Shown: positions 1 through 6,898, counted from the first letter of the stretch. The stretch is 18,984 nt of DNA from Anaerolineaceae bacterium UBA5838 (GCA_002432795.1 DJGU01000044.1:15500-34483), one strand, 5' to 3'. Notes: generated by a model not told the origin, from the letters alone. Numbers and translations: made by a program.

Positions 1-1232
1 GCAAACCCTATGAAGATACCGTCAACCGCTTATCGGCAGAAAATATTGCCGAAGTGCTTGGTCAGGAGATATCGCTCGAAGAATCCACCCAAATCCTTGA
101 AAGGCTGGGATTCACCTGCTGGATGGAAGGCGGTGAACTGGTGGCAAAGAGCCCGTCCACACGCACGGACATCGAAACCGGCATCATTGGGCAGAGAAAC
201 TTGATCGAAGAAATTGCGCGCGTCTATGGTTATGAACGCATCGCCGGGAAACGCCTGAGCGACGAACTGCCTCCCCAAGTCGGAAATCCCGATCTGGAAG
301 CAGAAGAACGCATCCGCGACATCATGGTCTCGATCGGTCTGCAGGACACCCTGGCTTACCGCCAGACCTCGCCCGAGCGCGAAGCACGCATATTCATCGG
401 TAGGAAGGCACCGCAAGGGCTGACCTATGTGCGCCTTAAGAACCCGATCACTCCCGAACGGACCGTCATGCGCCGCAGTGCCATGGCAACCATGCTCGAG
501 TTGCTGGAATACAACACCAAATTCAGGCCGGGTTTGGCGTTGTTTGAGTTGGGACCGGTCTTTTTACCGGTGGCGGATGAGGTCCTGCCCCATGAGGCAC
601 TGCGCCTGAGCATCGGCATGACGGGCGCATGGGACGTCGCAAGTTGGGACCGACCCCAAAGCAGGGCCATGGACTTCTTTGACCTGAAGGGCGTGGTGGA
701 AGCGCTGTTGGAAGGTCTGCACCTGGAAGGTGTCAAGTTCCAGGCAACTGCAAACCCCAGTTTTCACCCCGGCAAGTGTGCTGAAGTGAGAGTGGGGGAG
801 GAAGTCCTGGGCGTCATGGGTGAATTGCATCCGCAGGTCAAGAAAAACTATGCCTTCGGGCAGGATCCGGTCTTGGTGGCTGAGTTTGACGGAGAAATGT
901 TGGTAAGCTTGAGCAACGAGGTCTTCACCAACCGGGCAATTTCGGGCTATCCGGCTATGGTGGAGGATATTGCCCTGATAGTGGATGAGAGCGTGCCGGC
1001 AGATGAGCTGGAGGCGTTGATCTGGCAGGCTGGCGGAAGGCTGTTGGTGGATGTCAAACTGTTTGACGTCTACCGCGACGCCAGGTTGGGAGAAGGCAAG
1101 AAAAGCCTGGCTTACCAGCTGACTTACCAGGCCTTTGACCGCACCCTGAACGACAAGGATGCCCTGAACATTCGCAACCGGATTGTGAAACAGACCAAGA
1201 ACACCTTTGGTGCAGTCCTGCGCAGCCAATAG
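1..1232 (+). CDS. pheT: phenylalanyl-tRNA synthetase beta subunit, 3' part
   Basis: PheT is the beta chain of the alpha2-beta2 enzyme that charges tRNA-Phe in the cytoplasm. The frame is open from the first bases of the window (codons from base 3), so the gene starts upstream; about 409 residues are visible. In order: a B5 domain (about residues 9-80, ending in NLIEEIARVYGYERI, typical of PheT), the catalytic-like core (about 95-290, with the NPITPERTVMR block), and a C-terminal FDX-ACB anticodon-binding domain (about 310-408, from SGYPAMVEDIALIVDE to the end). The missing N-terminal part should hold the tRNA-binding and B3/B4 editing domains. The stop codon TAG merges with the Shine-Dalgarno sequence of the next gene, so the two are probably co-transcribed. 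pheS would be expected just upstream, outside the window. Identification is secure. Confidence 0.96.
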   Translation, partial: KPYEDTVNRLSAENIAEVLGQEISLEESTQILERLGFTCWMEGGELVAKSPSTRTDIETGIIGQRNLIEEIARVYGYERIAGKRLSDELPPQVGNPDLEAEERIRDIMVSIGLQDTLAYRQTSPEREARIFIGRKAPQGLTYVRLKNPITPERTVMRRSAMATMLELLEYNTKFRPGLALFELGPVFLPVADEVLPHEALRLSIGMTGAWDVASWDRPQSRAMDFFDLKGVVEALLEGLHLEGVKFQATANPSFHPGKCAEVRVGEEVLGVMGELHPQVKKNYAFGQDPVLVAEFDGEMLVSLSNEVFTNRAISGYPAMVEDIALIVDESVPADELEALIWQAGGRLLVDVKLFDVYRDARLGEGKKSLAYQLTYQAFDRTLNDKDALNIRNRIVKQTKNTFGAVLRSQ

Positions 1233-1240
1233 GAGGGCTA

Positions 1241-1576
1241 ATGAAGACGGTTTTATTGTTTACCCGAAATGGGCTGGGGGATGCTCCGGAAGGTCTGCAG
1301 CAAACCCTGGCGGTGAAGTTTCTGAGTCTCCTGGCCCAGGCGGAGCAGAAGCCCGAGCGGATTGTGTTTTACGCGGAAGGTGTAAAGCTGGTGTGCGAGG
1401 GCTCGCTGGTGCTGCAGTGGCTGAAGATGCTGGAAGCGGCGGGCGTGGAGCTGCTGGTCTGCTCCACCTGCCTCGAGTACTTTGGACTGACAGACATGGT
1501 GAAGGTCGGCCAGGTGGGCGGCATGCCCGGGGTCCTGTCCGCGCTGCAAGAAGCGGAAAAGGTAATCAGTTTGTAA
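1241..1576 (+). CDS. single-domain YedF-like DsrE/F family protein
   Basis: A 111-residue protein like the C-terminal DsrE/F-fold domain of YedF, the protein linked by genome context to selenium/sulfur transfer. What is seen: an N-terminal beta strand MKTVLLFTRNGLG, the block IVFYAEGVKLVCEGS (residues 41-55), and a CSTC motif (C74, C77) followed by LEYFGL, matching the GTCLDYYGL-type block of YedF. The usual N-terminal TusA-like (SirA) domain of YedF is absent, so any sulfur-relay function is uncertain. The start is well set: AGGAGG at 1231-1236 lies just before ATG 1241 and overlaps the pheT stop, so it is the second gene of a pheT operon. No selenium genes are visible nearby. It could equally be a DsrE-like protein of unrelated role. 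Confidence 0.75.
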   Translation: MKTVLLFTRNGLGDAPEGLQQTLAVKFLSLLAQAEQKPERIVFYAEGVKLVCEGSLVLQWLKMLEAAGVELLVCSTCLEYFGLTDMVKVGQVGGMPGVLSALQEAEKVISL

Positions 1577-1597
1577 ATTATTCGCTGAGGGATCATG

Positions 1598-1644
1598 TGT
1601 CGGGTTCAAGTCGTGCAGTCTCACTGCATAGCTTGAACCTGACA
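1598..1644 (+). terminator. long hairpin after the pheT-yedF pair
   Basis: Bases 1598-1610 pair with 1632-1644 over 13 bp (one G-U), then after a 3x3 internal loop TGCAGT pairs with ACTGCA around a CTC loop. It is followed by GTATTTTCC, a poor T-run. It lies between convergent genes, 22 bases after the stop at 1576. A rho-independent or RNA-stabilising 3' hairpin is the simplest reading; a palindromic repeat is also possible. Confidence 0.5.
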
Positions 1645-1767
1645 GTATTTTCCAATCAAATTCCATTTTCCTGGAAAAGCCAGGTAAGCTAAGCGCAACC
1701 TGAGAGCCAAAGGTTCTCATAATACCAGGTGTTGACCCGAGATGTTTCGCGCTATTGACTGGTGACC

Positions 1768-3111
1768 TCACCAGACGCGTTCAAGGTCGGGATTATCCAC
1801 CGCCTGGCGGCCGACCTTGGTGAGGTTTACCCAATCATCGTGTACTTTTACGCGTACGACATCAGCGGTGAAATCGGTTTTAGTCTCGCCATGATTGTTG
1901 AAGAGCGAAGAACCGACTGCATAAATGTCTGCCGGCACTCCCAACTTTTCAAAGTTGGTTATCTTCTGAATATCAAAACCGCCGGAGACGACAATCTTTA
2001 CTTCCTGGCAGAATTGGCGGGCAAGGTCGCGGTCCGCTTCCGGGACTTGCCAGTTCTGCCAATCCGAGTCCAGTGCCTGGCGGAGAAGGAACACGAGCCG
2101 TGGATTCACCCCGAGATCCAGGACAGGGTCCCCGAGTGGCAAAACAGATATGTCGCGAAGGCTTGCGGATGTGTCAAGACGTACGCCGAAGAGGCGATAA
2201 CGCTCGGCTTCCTCGTAATTTCCAGCCTTGATCAAACGCATATGCTCATCGAACATCGCCCGGCAGACCTCCAGCGAAGTGCCGATACAGTCATTGGAGA
2301 AGTCAACCAAGGCAATGCGTGAAATTTTGGCGGGCAAGACGCGCGCGAATGCCAGCATCGCTTCGGCAGTATCTCCGAGGAAGCTGGCGATGCCGGAATG
2401 CGAGACGGTTCCTCCACCAAAGCCGCCCCACCAATCGCCCTGGGCGTCGGTCGAGACAAAGGCGCTGGTGTTGTGCGCGTAGTCGAGGTTGTAGCGTTGG
2501 ATAGCGATGAGGTAGGCATAACCATCCGCAGCCTGCACTTCGTGCACGTCAAAGCGGGCTGGAAAGAACATCAAGGGTTTACCATTAGCGGCGATTTGGG
2601 TCTGGTAGACGTTGGTGGCAATACGGCTGGCGCGGGAAAGGATGCCCAGCGTCGGGGTTTCGAGCAGAGCAAAGTCGCGGTATCGCCCGCGAACGCGAAG
2701 GACTGGTTGGATCTGCATAGGATCGCCATTGTATTGAACCGTGCAGCCATCCTGGACCGCCCAAACCTTCAGTTGTTCAGCAGTATTGATGAATTGCTCG
2801 CCTTCAAAGTAACCGGTTGCGTGCTTGAGCATGGTGAGGGCTTTGTCTACGCCCACGACCACAGTCTTGCCAGGTCGGCGGTTGAACCACTGCATTTCGA
2901 CCTCAATATCGCCGTTTGCCACGCCTTCAGGCGGGATACCCTGCGGCAGGCGGGAATTTTTCCCCTGGTAGGTGTAATTCTGCTTACTTAATTCCTGGAG
3001 CATCGTGGCAATATTGACAAAATATTTGTCTGAATACCACCCTCTGCGCATGCGTTCGACGTCAAGTTTGAAGGTCTCGTTATCCAGGCGTTTCCCATTG
3101 AAGAGGCTCAT
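1768..3111 (-). CDS. pncB: nicotinate phosphoribosyltransferase
   Basis: A 447-residue cytoplasmic enzyme that makes nicotinate mononucleotide from nicotinate and PRPP, the entry of the Preiss-Handler route to NAD. The visible family features are an N-terminal segment MSLFNGKRLDNETFKLDVERM, a GGGTVSHSG block in the middle (around residue 230), VDFSNDCIGTSLEVC, and the C-terminal phosphate-binding region KIVVSGGFDIQKITNFEKLG followed by YAVGSSLF. The length fits the family. The start ATG (3109-3111) has GGAG about 10 bases upstream. It lies 63 bases downstream of the dioxygenase gene on the same strand and may share its transcript, although a TTGTATAAA stretch in the gap could give it its own -10. 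Substrate choice (nicotinate versus nicotinamide) is not proven from sequence, but the overall pattern fits NAPRT. Confidence 0.9.
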   Translation of the reverse strand: MSLFNGKRLDNETFKLDVERMRRGWYSDKYFVNIATMLQELSKQNYTYQGKNSRLPQGIPPEGVANGDIEVEMQWFNRRPGKTVVVGVDKALTMLKHATGYFEGEQFINTAEQLKVWAVQDGCTVQYNGDPMQIQPVLRVRGRYRDFALLETPTLGILSRASRIATNVYQTQIAANGKPLMFFPARFDVHEVQAADGYAYLIAIQRYNLDYAHNTSAFVSTDAQGDWWGGFGGGTVSHSGIASFLGDTAEAMLAFARVLPAKISRIALVDFSNDCIGTSLEVCRAMFDEHMRLIKAGNYEEAERYRLFGVRLDTSASLRDISVLPLGDPVLDLGVNPRLVFLLRQALDSDWQNWQVPEADRDLARQFCQEVKIVVSGGFDIQKITNFEKLGVPADIYAVGSSLFNNHGETKTDFTADVVRVKVHDDWVNLTKVGRQAVDNPDLERVW

Positions 3112-3174
3112 TTTCCAATTACTCCATTCTTGTTGATTTATACAACGCGAAAGATTGTCATTTGATGGGTTTGC

Positions 3175-3969
3175 TCACCAACCGAATGCCAGTCCGCGTT
3201 TTCCGAGGATATAGTCATCAAAGAGCACCTGGGCAGGGCTTTGAGCCAGACCGGCGCACACCAAAAGGGGCAGCAAATGCTCCTCGCGTGGGTGGCAGTA
3301 GCGGGCGTAGGGGGCTTGAGTCCAGTTGCGCAAGGCGCGGCGCGTCTTTGGGTAAGCGGGATGCGACGTGGATTCAATCAGCCAATCCTGAAAAGCGTCA
3401 TTGGCAGGGTCTGGCTCCGTGGAGGGGCTCCAGGAGAAGGCAGACATGTTGTGGAACGAGAAACCCGAGCCGATGATGAGCACGTTTTCCTCCAGCAGAG
3501 GGCGTAAGGCCTCACCAAGCTGAAGATGTCGTTCCGGATCCAGCCCGCGGATCAGCGAAAGCTGCAGCGTGGGGATGTCTGCCTCGGGGTACATCATCAG
3601 CAGGGGGATGAAGTGACCGTGGTCATAGCCGCGGGTAGGATGGATATTGGCGGGAATCCCGGCGTTCTTGAGCATGTCCACGATCTTCATGGCGGCTTCT
3701 GGGGCACCTGGCGCGGGATATTGCACCTGGTAGGTTTCAGGCGGAAAACCGTAATAGTCGTAGAACATAGGAGGGTTGGGCGAGCCAAGCAGGGTGGGCA
3801 GGGCTTCCTCCCAGTGCGCGCTGATCACCAGGATCAATTCCGGGCGGGCGATTTGCTCCGGCAAAACGCGCATGAAATCAATCATGGCTTTGTGCCCTGG
3901 GTCGCCAAGCAGGGGCAGCGGTCCGCCGCCGTGGCTGAAGTAGATAATGCTTTTCTTGTTTTGGTTCAT
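3175..3969 (-). CDS. LigB/DODA-type extradiol ring-cleavage dioxygenase
   Basis: A 264-residue member of the class III extradiol dioxygenase family (LigB fold; plant DOPA 4,5-dioxygenase and bacterial YgiD are relatives). These are non-haem metal enzymes that open catechol-type rings; the natural substrate of most bacterial members is unknown. Visible metal-site and catalytic histidines: H13 in SHGGGP, H52 in ISAHWE, H117 in GYDHGHFIPL, and the late HPREEHLLPL block. Full length for the family. The ATG start is preceded by GAGG at a 6-base spacing. The pncB gene follows on the same strand. Upstream and divergent is the tRNA-fMet promoter. A decayed copy of this gene's 5' end lies at 5529-5625, downstream of proC, showing that this region was duplicated. 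Confidence 0.88.
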   Translation of the reverse strand: MNQNKKSIIYFSHGGGPLPLLGDPGHKAMIDFMRVLPEQIARPELILVISAHWEEALPTLLGSPNPPMFYDYYGFPPETYQVQYPAPGAPEAAMKIVDMLKNAGIPANIHPTRGYDHGHFIPLLMMYPEADIPTLQLSLIRGLDPERHLQLGEALRPLLEENVLIIGSGFSFHNMSAFSWSPSTEPDPANDAFQDWLIESTSHPAYPKTRRALRNWTQAPYARYCHPREEHLLPLLVCAGLAQSPAQVLFDDYILGKRGLAFGW

Positions 3970-4134
3970 AGTATCCTCACTGATTAAGATAATTGTAAAT
4001 CACCTTAGGGTTTGGTTTGCAAACCGAGCTTTGACAAACATCTTGAGCGTTATCTTTCATAGCCTTATTGCATAAAGTGTATATTATGTGCTGACCCACG
4101 CACAATTTGGGGGAAATTGGATTTGAAATTGGAT

Positions 4135-4163
4135 TTGACAAAGGGATTTTTTTGTTATATACT
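4135..4163 (+). promoter_or_regulatory. consensus sigma-70-type promoter of tRNA-fMet
   Basis: TTGACA (4135-4140), a 17-base spacer, then TATACT (4158-4163). The tRNA starts at 4175, about 5 bases after the expected start site. This is the best promoter match in the window, as expected for a stable RNA gene. Confidence 0.88.
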
Positions 4164-4174
4164 AATTTTTCCGA

Positions 4175-4246
<72 letters not shown>

Positions 4247-4249
4247 CTG

Positions 4250-4273
4250 AAAAACGACCGAAAGGTCGTTTTT
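4250..4273 (+). terminator. rho-independent terminator of tRNA-fMet
   Basis: AAAAACGACC, a GAAA tetraloop, then GGTCGTTTTT: a perfect stem running into a T tract, four bases after the tRNA. Confidence 0.9.
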
Positions 4274-4280
4274 ACTTTAA

Positions 4281-4601
4281 GTTGTTTAACCCGCTTAGTA
4301 GGCACAGGCGAATACCCCTGGGAGGTATCACGTCCGTTCCGCGCTTCTGGAGATAACCCAGACCCCTTAGGAATTGAGTTTAAGGTTTTCTGATTCAACG
4401 ATAGATTACCTTTGTGTAGGCTATAATATCTTGTGAAAAAGTGGATGATGCAGTTTTCCCGACCATAAACTATTAATCCTAAGCCCATGTTGGTTTCTCA
4501 GCGGCATAGTCTCAACAGTCGGTTGGTAAGGTGACTGGCGAGAATGAAAAAATCTGTTGATTTTAGTCGCTCCGTCAGCCAATTAGAATCCGGAGAAAAA
4601 A
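4281..4601. other. gap between the tRNA terminator and proC
   Basis: No gene is seen. The first 55 bases belong to the duplicated segment. A TATAAT at 4422-4427 may be the -10 box of proC, but I see no good -35 at 16-18 bases; that promoter would give a leader of about 170 bases. CGGAG at 4591-4595 is the proC ribosome binding site. Confidence 0.4.
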
Positions 4602-5444
4602 ATGGACAAACATCAAAAATTTTCAATCATCGGCCCGGGGGTCATGGGGGAAGCACTCGTCAGCCGCCTGCTTTCAAACCAGTTGATTGAGCCTGGAAAT
4701 ATCATTGCAGCAGGCCCTCGACAGGATCGACTGGATGAATTAGTGGATCGCTATCAGATTAAGACAACCTTGAACAACGCCGAAGCTGTTCAGGAAGCAG
4801 ATGTCGTTATTTTATGTGTCAAACCACAGAAACTGTCTCAGGTTTTCGAAGATCTTCAAAACCAGCTTCCGCAAAACGCACTTGTCATATCTATCCTTGC
4901 GGGTGTCCCGATTAATGCGCTCATTGCCGGCCTCAAACATCCATATGTCGTGCGCGCCATGCCCAATACACCTGCCCAGGTGGGTGAGGGGATGACCGTC
5001 TGGACGCAAAGCCAGCAAACCTCGGAAGCGCAGCATGCGCTTGCCGATAAAATCTTATCTGCCCTGGGGCAAGCCATTTTTGTTGAAGAAGAGGCTTATA
5101 TCGATATGGCAACCGCCGTGTCCGGCACCGGACCGGCTTATGTATTCTTATTCCTCGAATCAATGATTGATGCTGGGGTTCACCTTGGCCTCCCCCGTCG
5201 GATTGCTGAAGAAATGGTAGTCCAAACCATCAAAGGATCCATCATTTACTATGCTCAAAACAGCTCACATCCTGCCCGATTGCGAAACCAGGTCACCTCT
5301 CCTGGCGGCACATCGGCAACAGCCCTGTATTATTTAGAAAAAATGGGATTCCGAACTGCGATATCGCGGGCGATTTGGGCGGCTTTCACTCGTTCCCAGG
5401 AGCTTGGAAAGGGGCAGATGCACCAGGACCCCGAGAAGATCTGA
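4602..5444 (+). CDS. proC: pyrroline-5-carboxylate reductase
   Basis: A 280-residue cytoplasmic NAD(P)H-dependent enzyme that reduces 1-pyrroline-5-carboxylate to proline, the last step of proline synthesis. The N-terminal Rossmann domain opens with FSIIGPGVMGEALVSRLL, a GxGxMG-like nucleotide-binding turn, followed by ADVVILCVKPQ and VVRAMPNTPAQVGEG. The C-terminal dimerisation/active-site domain has the family block AVSGTGPAYVFLFLESMIDA and the signature LRNQVTSPGGTSATALYYLE. The length is normal. ATG 4602 follows CGGAG at a 6-base spacing. It sits alone between the tRNA-fMet unit and the decayed copy of that unit; nothing nearby suggests an operon with proA/proB. Confidence 0.95.
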   Translation: MDKHQKFSIIGPGVMGEALVSRLLSNQLIEPGNIIAAGPRQDRLDELVDRYQIKTTLNNAEAVQEADVVILCVKPQKLSQVFEDLQNQLPQNALVISILAGVPINALIAGLKHPYVVRAMPNTPAQVGEGMTVWTQSQQTSEAQHALADKILSALGQAIFVEEEAYIDMATAVSGTGPAYVFLFLESMIDAGVHLGLPRRIAEEMVVQTIKGSIIYYAQNSSHPARLRNQVTSPGGTSATALYYLEKMGFRTAISRAIWAAFTRSQELGKGQMHQDPEKI

Positions 5445-5528
5445 GAAGTGATTAGGGGTGGTGGGCTGTGGGCTTTCTTAAAGTGTGTTTGAAGAAGACT
5501 ACAGGCGTTTTCGAAGTGGGAAAGGCGC

Positions 5529-5625
5529 ATGAAGTCGATCATGGCTCTGTGCGGCGGATCCCCAAGCAAGGGTGACGGACCGTCTCCGTGACTGAGGTAA
5601 GCAATGATTTTTTATTTGGATTCAT
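5529..5625 (-). pseudogene. frameshifted 5' fragment of the DODA-type dioxygenase
   Basis: Reading the - strand from ATG at 5625 gives MNPNKKSL, close to MNQNKKSI of the intact gene at 3969. After a one-base deletion the frame shifts to YLSHGDGPSPLLGDPPHRAM and then IDFMR, matching YFSHGGGPLPLLGDPGHKAM-IDFMR. Similarity fades about 30 codons in, and the rest of the gene is missing. The second glycine of the metal-site motif is changed to D. This is a relic of the local duplication and makes no enzyme. Confidence 0.85.
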
Positions 5626-5712
5626 AAGCACCCCTCAAATCACAGGAATTCTAAACCAGCATGGGATTGGTTTGCAACCACGCATTTGACAAGATAGGGC
5701 GGAAAACTGGAT

Positions 5713-5739
5713 TTGACAGAGGTTTTTTTGTTATATACT
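5713..5739 (+). promoter_or_regulatory. relic promoter of the tRNA pseudogene
   Basis: TTGACA (5713-5718) and TATACT (5734-5739) are both unchanged from the parent promoter, but the spacer has shrunk from 17 to 15 bases, which should weaken it strongly. Confidence 0.6.
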
Positions 5740-5750
5740 CTTTCTTCCGA

Positions 5751-5847
5751 TGCGGGGTAGAGAGGGGGTAGCTCGTTGGGCTCATAACCCGGAGGCCAGT
5801 CGCTTACCCTGTTTCGCGGGCATAAGCGGATTGGCTCCCCGTTGCTA
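5751..5847 (+). pseudogene. tRNA-fMet pseudogene with hairpin insert in the T arm
   Basis: The acceptor 5' strand (TGCGGGG), anticodon loop CTCATAA and GGG/CCC stem pairs are kept. The D stem has lost a pair (GAGA opposite GCTC). The T arm is split by about 24 extra bases that themselves fold: CGCTTACCC (5801-5809) against GGGCATAAGCG (5818-5828). The downstream terminator stem is broken. It cannot form a normal T loop, so I call it a pseudogene. Confidence 0.85.
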
Positions 5848-5940
5848 ATAAACGACCGAATGGTCATTTTGGCTTTACTTGGTGTGCCTTACTTTGTGGG
5901 CATTGGCGAATTCCCCAGGGGTATCACGTTCGCTCTCTTC

Positions 5941-6000
5941 AAAAAAAAGCCATAAGTAGAGCCTGGGAAGCACTTTTACTTGCCACTTCCCAGGCTCTAC
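5941..6000 (-). terminator. 15-bp perfect hairpin with downstream U-run, - strand
   Basis: Bases 5956-5970 and 5986-6000 are perfect reverse complements (15 bp) around a 15-base loop. Read on the - strand, the stem is followed a few bases later by TTTTTTTT (5948-5941). It lies just after the stop of the small frame ending at 6019, so it probably ends the 6490-6019 operon. Confidence 0.65.
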
Positions 6001-6018
6001 AGTTTGCTTGCGGTGGGT

Positions 6019-6234
6019 TTACCGGTCCAGTTGGTTGAAAGGATTGACCATATTGACTGTGTGAGCCTTGTAGAAATCTTCACGCTTTGTGATGGTGATC
6101 CTTTTATCAAGTTCGTCCAAATTTGTATCGTCCAGGCTCTGAGCTTTTGATACGCTGCGGACTTTTACTTTGTTTGCAGCGAGTGGCTTTCCGAAAAAGA
6201 AAGAGAAGATATTGATTTTCTTGGTGACTAAAAT
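6019..6234 (-). CDS. small protein of unknown function, probable ATT start
   Basis: An open frame of 71 codons plus TAA with no ATG, GTG or TTG near its beginning. AAGGAG (6246-6241) lies six bases before an ATT codon (6234-6232), the right distance for initiation, so I propose ATT as the start. The product would begin ILVTKKINIFSFFFGKPL and end NMVNPFNQLDR; it has a short hydrophobic stretch near the N terminus and a charged middle (LDDTNLDELDKRITITKRED). I do not recognise a family. It follows the 75-aa gene by 28 bases and precedes a strong hairpin, so the two look like one transcript. The alternative is a gene that has lost its ATG, or a chance frame. Confidence 0.5.
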   Translation of the reverse strand: MLVTKKINIFSFFFGKPLAANKVKVRSVSKAQSLDDTNLDELDKRITITKREDFYKAHTVNMVNPFNQLDR

Positions 6235-6262
6235 TTCAAACTCCTTTTTGATATAAACACAT

Positions 6263-6490
6263 TCAGTGGTCTATTCTCATGACAGAGAGTATCACCAGTC
6301 CCAGGTCATTGATCTTTGCCAGGATGCCGAGTAAAGCAGCCTGATCAATCGCCTGCCCAGCCAGAAGGGTTTTGCCGTTCTCTCTTGTGATGGTGAAGCC
6401 GCCAAACCAATCTGACCAGCTCTCATCGAAAGTTCCTTTGACCTGAATTTCGTAGAATGATGGTGAATCGCATATTTGCGTGTTCGCCAT
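6263..6490 (-). CDS. conserved small protein of unknown function
   Basis: A 75-residue soluble protein. I place the start at ATG 6490 (MANTQICDSP), not at codons further upstream, because AGGAG stands 8 bases before it on the - strand. It carries YEIQVKGTFDESWSDWFGGF, then TITRENGKTLLAG and DQAALLGILAKINDLGLVILSV. As I recall, this layout (YEIxVKG, WSDWF, DQAALxGLL, DLG) is a widespread but uncharacterised family of small proteins in Chloroflexota and Actinomycetota; its function is unknown. The family memory is not verified here. It is the first gene of a likely two-gene operon with the frame at 6019-6234, closed by the hairpin at 5941-6000. Confidence 0.7.
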   Translation of the reverse strand: MANTQICDSPSFYEIQVKGTFDESWSDWFGGFTITRENGKTLLAGQAIDQAALLGILAKINDLGLVILSVMRIDH

Positions 6491-6560
6491 GGTTTGTCTC
6501 CTGTTTTTTGTTCTGAGCATAGTATCCATGATCATTTGATGATTTGGCAAGCTTATCAAT

Positions 6561-6585
6561 AAAAAATCCCCGCTGACTGGCAGGG
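6561..6585 (-). terminator. rho-independent terminator, - strand
   Basis: On the - strand CCCTGC (6585-6580) pairs with GCGGGG (6573-6568) around a six-base loop, followed by ATTTTTT (6567-6561). It lies just upstream of the small operon and would stop transcription coming from the right. Confidence 0.55.
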
Positions 6586-6630
6586 AATTAATTAATTGGA
6601 GGGACTTCTGCTATGGAGAAGATTCGTATG

Positions 6631-6812
6631 TATTCTGTCATTGCGAACCTCCTTTGTGAAGCAATCTAAGCTATAGGTAAACCCAGAACACCGGAGGTAG
6701 CCAGATTCATTCATCACACGCGATGCATATATGGGTTAGGCGCCGTTGTGAACAATATACATTTTTTGAGGTTGAGAGTTTAGATTGCTTCGTTCCTCGC
6801 AATGACAGAATA
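6631..6812. repeat. MITE-like palindromic repeat (TGTCATTGCGA type)
   Basis: Ends are inverted: 6631-6645 (TATTCTGTCATTGCG) is the exact complement of 6798-6812, and 6658-6669 (GAAGCAATCTAA) of 6780-6791. Between the arms lie about 110 bases with no gene. The TGTCATTGCGA...GAAGCAATCT core resembles short interspersed palindromes I recall from many bacterial genomes. No transposase is present, so it would be non-autonomous. Confidence 0.7.
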
Positions 6813-6869
6813 TTTCTCAAAGTGACGTCTCGTCACGACACAATAAAGCGAAAGCAGGTGCTAATTGAC

Positions 6870-6898
6870 AAAAAAATTCCCCGCCGGCTGGTGAGGAA
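6870..6898 (-). terminator. terminator after the LuxR remnant
   Basis: On the - strand TTCCTCAC (6898-6891) pairs with GCGGGGAA (6884-6877) with one mismatch and one wobble pair, followed by TTTTTTT (6876-6870). It sits 25 bases after the stop at 6923 and resembles the terminator at 6561-6585. Confidence 0.55.

Larger units (their letters stand above)
5529..5932. repeat. decayed copy of the dioxygenase 5' end/tRNA-fMet segment
   Basis: Co-linear with 3871-4336 in the same orientation: dioxygenase start fragment, the TTGGTTTGCAA stretch, TTGACA and TATACT promoter boxes, tRNA-like body, a damaged terminator (AACGACCGAATGGTCATTTT) and the tail ending in GTATCACGT. About 70 bases are missing between the gene fragment and the promoter. 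The copy has many substitutions, a frameshift and a tRNA-arm insertion, so it is old and not under selection. proC lies between the two copies. Confidence 0.85.

Noticed and set aside
1207..1692. A 161-codon + strand frame over the end of pheT and yedF.
   Set aside because: It overlaps two well-supported genes in another frame and has a low-complexity GC-driven composition.
5330..5569. A - strand frame starting MLGDPPHRAMIDFMR.
   Set aside because: Only the first codons match the dioxygenase; the rest runs antisense through proC. It is covered by the pseudogene fragment.
5640..5867. A 75-codon - strand frame across the tRNA pseudogene.
   Set aside because: Same antisense-tRNA artefact as at 4162, in the duplicated copy.
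5529..5932. Possible attachment-site duplication left by an integrative element at the tRNA.
   Set aside because: Integrating elements copy only the tRNA 3' part. This copy includes the upstream gene start, promoter and downstream flank, and only proC lies between.
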